Shown here: in pieces, positions 62,101 to 64,000 of the stretch
How positions within the stretch are numbered: position 1 is the first letter of the stretch
Layout: each line of letters starts with the position of its first letter
NCBI RefSeq assembly: GCF_024171925.1
Contig: NZ_JAMTCO010000024.1
Coordinates: forward strand, 1-64,000
Direction of reading: 5' to 3'
Length of the DNA stretch: 64,000 nt
From: Actinokineospora diospyrosa
GTDB taxonomy: Bacteria > Actinomycetota > Actinomycetes > Mycobacteriales > Pseudonocardiaceae
The notes under the pieces: generated by a model
Databases searched by the model: none
What the model was told of the DNA's origin: nothing
Seen by the model: only the letters and a program-made list of their open reading frames with translations
Translations under genes and position numbers: made by a program

Positions 62101-63212
62101 TGCAGCTGATCTTCGACGAGCCGACGGTCGAGGGCCTCGCCCGGCGGGTCGACGAGCGCTCGCACGAGGCCGTGTCCCGGTTGATCACCCTGCAGCCCAA
62201 GGGGTCCGGCGCTCCGGTGGTGTGCTGGCCGGGGTTGGGCGGCTACCCGATGAACCTCAAACCGCTGGCGTTGGCGATGGGGCAGGACCGCCCGTTCCTC
62301 GGCGTGCAGGCCGCGGGCATCAACGACGGTGAGACTCCACACCAGACCGTCGCCGAGATGGCCCGCCACGACGTCGACCTGATCCGCCAGGTCCAGCCGC
62401 ACGGCCCGTACACTTTGTGGGGCTACTCCTTCGGTGCCCGCGTCGCGTTCGAGGCCGCGCACCAACTGGAGCAGGCGGGTGAGGTCGTCGAACAGGTGGT
62501 GCTGATCGCACCGGGGTCGCCGATCCGGCGGGCCGCGATCGACCCGGGAACCGGTGGCCTCTACGGGGATCCCGCGTTCGTGACGCTGCTGTACTCGGTG
62601 TTCGCGGGCCGGATCACCGGACCGGACGTCGACGACTGCGTCGCGGCGACCACCGACGAGGCGGGTTTCGTCGCGTTCGTCGCCGCCCGCCAGCCGAGGC
62701 TGGACGTGGCCACCATCCGCCGGGTTGTGGCGATCGTGCGCGCCTCCTACAGCTTCCGCTACACCTTCGAGGAGATGCTGCACCGCCGGGTCGCCGCTCC
62801 GATCACGATCCTCAAGGTGCGCGGCGACGACTACTCCTTCGTGGAGGAGGCGGTCGGCGCGCTGCCGAGCCCGCCGACGGTGCTGGAGCTCGACGTCGAC
62901 CACTACGGCGTGCTGCGGGCCCCGGACGTGGACCGGCTCGCCGCCACCATCCGCGACCGAACGCGCACCGCTGGGGGACCGGTCCACATGCCGCACGTCA
63001 ACATCAAGCACTTCCCGGTCCAGCTGAGCACCCAGCAGCAGGGCGAGCTGGTGACCGCCATCAGCAAGGCGATCACCGAGGCGATGGGCGTCAGCCACGA
63101 CGCGGTGTCCATCGCCCTGGAACCCATCCCGCCGCAGGACTGGCACACCTCGGTGTACGAGCCGGAGATCGAGCGCCGCTCGCACCTGCTGGCGAAAACG
63201 CCCAACTACTGA
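59124..63212 (+). CDS. Indigoidine-synthetase-like NRPS (A-Ox-T-TE) with C-terminal tautomerase domain
   Basis: The 1362-residue enzyme has an adenylation domain (YTSGTTGRPKG near 180, DNQVKLRGHRIELDEV near 430) interrupted between A8 and A10 by a flavin oxidase of the SagB/McbC type (about 485-885), then A10 (ANGKVD near 912), a T domain with Ser973 in GGNSL, and a thioesterase with Ser1102 in GYSFGAR. This is the layout of IndC/BpsA, which turn two glutamines into the blue pigment indigoidine. Specificity residues read by eye are DAWQFGLINK, close to known Gln codes. Residues 1289-1362 (MPHVNIKHFP onward) are a 4-oxalocrotonate-tautomerase-like domain, absent from BpsA. Related five-domain enzymes may feed other 3-aminoglutarimide-type products. 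Confidence 0.9.
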   Translation: MSTNAIATSSASTRGGARELPANQLLPELLLGQAVARPHAIAVVDGDRALSFADLVDRACAVAQRLRAAGAGPDTIVGLYLEPSADLVVATWGVLLAGAAYLPLATDYPLDRVSYMIEDSRLAMVVTATGLRADLTELLRGDLPVITVDSIGGGPLERAGGPEDVPRARDAAYVIYTSGTTGRPKGVVVEHGAIANQMAWLRDAVGLDETQSIVRKTPISFDAAQWEVLAPAVGARVVVAPPGAHRDPSSLIETIVANDVTLLQCVPTLLQALVDDDLFARCTSLTAVFSGGEALSRRLATRFAEVLPDSDLVNLYGPTETTINASAHVIPAGVAAGAGNTVSIGKPVHATEFHVLDENGAEVEVGEPGELHIGGVQLARGYLNREEETERRFVTIPVGPDEIPTRLYRTGDLVSRGADGTYQFVGRVDNQVKLRGHRIELDEVRVAIENHDWVRNAAVLVRDDERTGARNLVACVELNPREAALMDQGNHGSHHQSKQGRVQVRAQLGNLGVRTGGGPALALPGKAESARQRQRAFARKTYRFFDGGALSIADVLLLLGHDSAADAESRSLDQVDLASLGSLLRNFGQFHSSDRILPKYGYASPGALYATQLHLEIVGLPAAPDGWYYYHPINHELVRVGEAHGDSARLRVHLLGRKSAIESVYRNNVLEVLRFEAGHLLGLFDEVLPEYGLGVGAGSVDPAAAEVLGADDDHVYLGGYDIVALAQRVPSGPVDTYVQIHPGRVVDIDAGQYRYADGELRRVSDTLVLRKHVIAINQQVYERADLGVSLISRSTDRDAGYIDLGRRLQVLQMNPFGIGFMSSGYSSETGNDLPSARRIGSILREAGFPGGPSYFALGGRVSAEQIAGEGMKEDAVHTQGPAEMIKKDIAGFLPQYMIPARVVIVDAMPYTANGKVDVRALEHSDALVAAEQRREVVAPRTETERRIAAAWAKVMKTDDISVRDDFFVVGGNSLLAVLLIQEVNRAVNTTLPVQLIFDEPTVEGLARRVDERSHEAVSRLITLQPKGSGAPVVCWPGLGGYPMNLKPLALAMGQDRPFLGVQAAGINDGETPHQTVAEMARHDVDLIRQVQPHGPYTLWGYSFGARVAFEAAHQLEQAGEVVEQVVLIAPGSPIRRAAIDPGTGGLYGDPAFVTLLYSVFAGRITGPDVDDCVAATTDEAGFVAFVAARQPRLDVATIRRVVAIVRASYSFRYTFEEMLHRRVAAPITILKVRGDDYSFVEEAVGALPSPPTVLELDVDHYGVLRAPDVDRLAATIRDRTRTAGGPVHMPHVNIKHFPVQLSTQQQGELVTAISKAITEAMGVSHDAVSIALEPIPPQDWHTSVYEPEIERRSHLLAKTPNY

Positions 63213-63270
63213 CCACCACGAGTCGGTCGACACCGGCCGAGCTGTCCTGAGTAGAGAGTGGAGGAAACCG

Positions 63271-64000
63271 ATGGTCGACACGGCCGAGGAGCAGCGGGGG
63301 CGGGTGAGCCTGCCCGTGTTCGGTCTGCTCGCGTTCACGCTGTCCGGATTCATCGCGATCATGACCGAGACGATCCCGGCCGGGCTGCTGCCGCAGATCA
63401 GCGCCGGGCTGGGCGTCTCGGAGGGGTTGGCAGGCCAGCTGCTCACGCTGTACGCGATCGGGTCGGTCGTGGCCGCCGTCCCGGTCATCGCCGCGACCAG
63501 GGGCTGGAACCGGCGGCCGTTGCTGCTGCTGGCGATCGCCGCGCTGCTGGTGTTCAACGCGATCACCGCGCTCTCGGGTGACTACGTGGTGACCCTGGCC
63601 GCCCGGTTCGTCGCGGGCATGGCGGCCGGGGTGGTGTGGGGGCTGCTGGCGGGCTACGCGCGCCGGATGGTGGCACCCGAGGTGCAGGGCAAGGCGGTGG
63701 CCATCGTGGGTGTCGGCCAGCCGATCGCGCTCTCGCTCGGCGTGCCGCTGGGTGCCTGGCTGGGCACCCTCGCCGAGTGGCGCGGGGTGTTCTGGATCAT
63801 GTCGGCGATCGCGCTGGTGCTGCTGCTGTGGATCGTGGCTGCGGTGCCGGACTTCCCCGGTCAGGGCAAGAGCGAGCGGATGCCGGTCGGCGCGGTCCTG
63901 CGCACGCCCGGGATCCGGGCGATCCTGTGGGTCATCTTCCTCTGGATCCTGGGCCACAACATCCTCTACACCTACATCGCGCCGTTCGTCGCCCAGCACG
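63271..64000 (+). CDS. MFS transporter, DHA1 family (truncated by window edge)
   Basis: The first 243 codons encode about seven transmembrane helices, beginning LPVFGLLAFTLSGFIAIMTE, typical of DHA1/AraJ-like drug or sugar efflux carriers. TETIPAGLLPQIS and RFVAGMAAGVVWGLLAGYARR match that group. The ATG follows GTGGAGGAAA and lies 58 bases after the NRPS stop, so it probably belongs to the same operon and exports its product or a toxic intermediate. The rest of the gene is outside the window. Confidence 0.85.
   Translation, partial: MVDTAEEQRGRVSLPVFGLLAFTLSGFIAIMTETIPAGLLPQISAGLGVSEGLAGQLLTLYAIGSVVAAVPVIAATRGWNRRPLLLLAIAALLVFNAITALSGDYVVTLAARFVAGMAAGVVWGLLAGYARRMVAPEVQGKAVAIVGVGQPIALSLGVPLGAWLGTLAEWRGVFWIMSAIALVLLLWIVAAVPDFPGQGKSERMPVGAVLRTPGIRAILWVIFLWILGHNILYTYIAPFVAQH

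Overview
The window is high-GC actinobacterial DNA, most like a member of the Pseudonocardiales (Actinokineospora, Saccharothrix or Lentzea type). Supporting signs are an RbpA gene behind a SigR-type promoter, separate Lnt and Ppm1 genes, DasR-type operators, many probably leaderless GTG/ATG starts with a TANNNT box a few bases upstream, and the actinobacterial DnaA-box form TTGTCCACA. The genus is an inference from gene content.

Left part (1-29.5 kb). After a partial ORF and a repeat-rich spacer comes a lysine-fermentation-type locus: kamA on the minus strand, diverging from kdd, a YtcJ-like amidohydrolase, kamD, kamE and kal. It would convert lysine through beta-lysine and 3,5-diaminohexanoate towards crotonyl-CoA, but the cleavage enzyme kce is not in the window. 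Next come an unusual SRPBCC/acyl-CoA synthetase fusion, a broken XRE/DUF5753 regulator, a PadR regulator with a small membrane protein, a cyclase-family hydrolase, lnt-ppm1, a PAS-GGDEF-EAL protein, and general genes (GDPD, UMF1-family MFS, tdk, rbpA, a DGPF/ECF42 sigma pair, a HemK-like methyltransferase). The section ends with a secreted protein built of five repeats.

Middle part (29.5-46.5 kb). A divergent, non-actinobacterial-looking pheS-pheT pair (minus strand) sits back to back with an MFS exporter and a 3405-residue hybrid synthase: AMP-ligase, ACP, KS, AT, ACP, luciferase-like monooxygenase, C, A, PCP and a terminal C domain. This looks like a compact biosynthetic locus with its own exporter. 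The extra phenylalanyl-tRNA synthetase is a good candidate for target-based self-resistance, which would make the product a PheRS inhibitor (inference). A secreted NlpC/P60 protein follows.

Right part (46.5-64 kb). A phased array of about a dozen 13-bp palindromes separates the NlpC/P60 gene from nagB, which carries a DasR-type site. Then come an amidase, a DoxX-like protein with a perfect DasR-type palindrome, a truncated DUF6880-like ORF, a LysR-substrate-domain/DUF5997 pair, an ATP-grasp protein, a secreted alpha/beta hydrolase, an orphan NarL-type response regulator, a TetR regulator and a beta-hydroxyacid dehydrogenase. The window closes with a second biosynthetic operon: a cysteine-less maleate isomerase/arylmalonate decarboxylase homologue, an indigoidine-synthetase-like NRPS (A with embedded oxidase, T, TE) carrying a fused 4-oxalocrotonate-tautomerase domain, and an MFS exporter cut by the window edge.

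Intergenic DNA is unusually structured. Four repeat types recur: an about 110-bp repeat carrying DnaA boxes exactly 19 bp apart (three loci); a 195-bp duplication also carrying DnaA boxes; 144-bp MITE-like elements with long inverted ends, linked to 69-bp tandem units (two inverted composites plus a fragment); and the 19-bp-phased palindrome array. No rRNA, tRNA, CRISPR array or complete insertion sequence was found.
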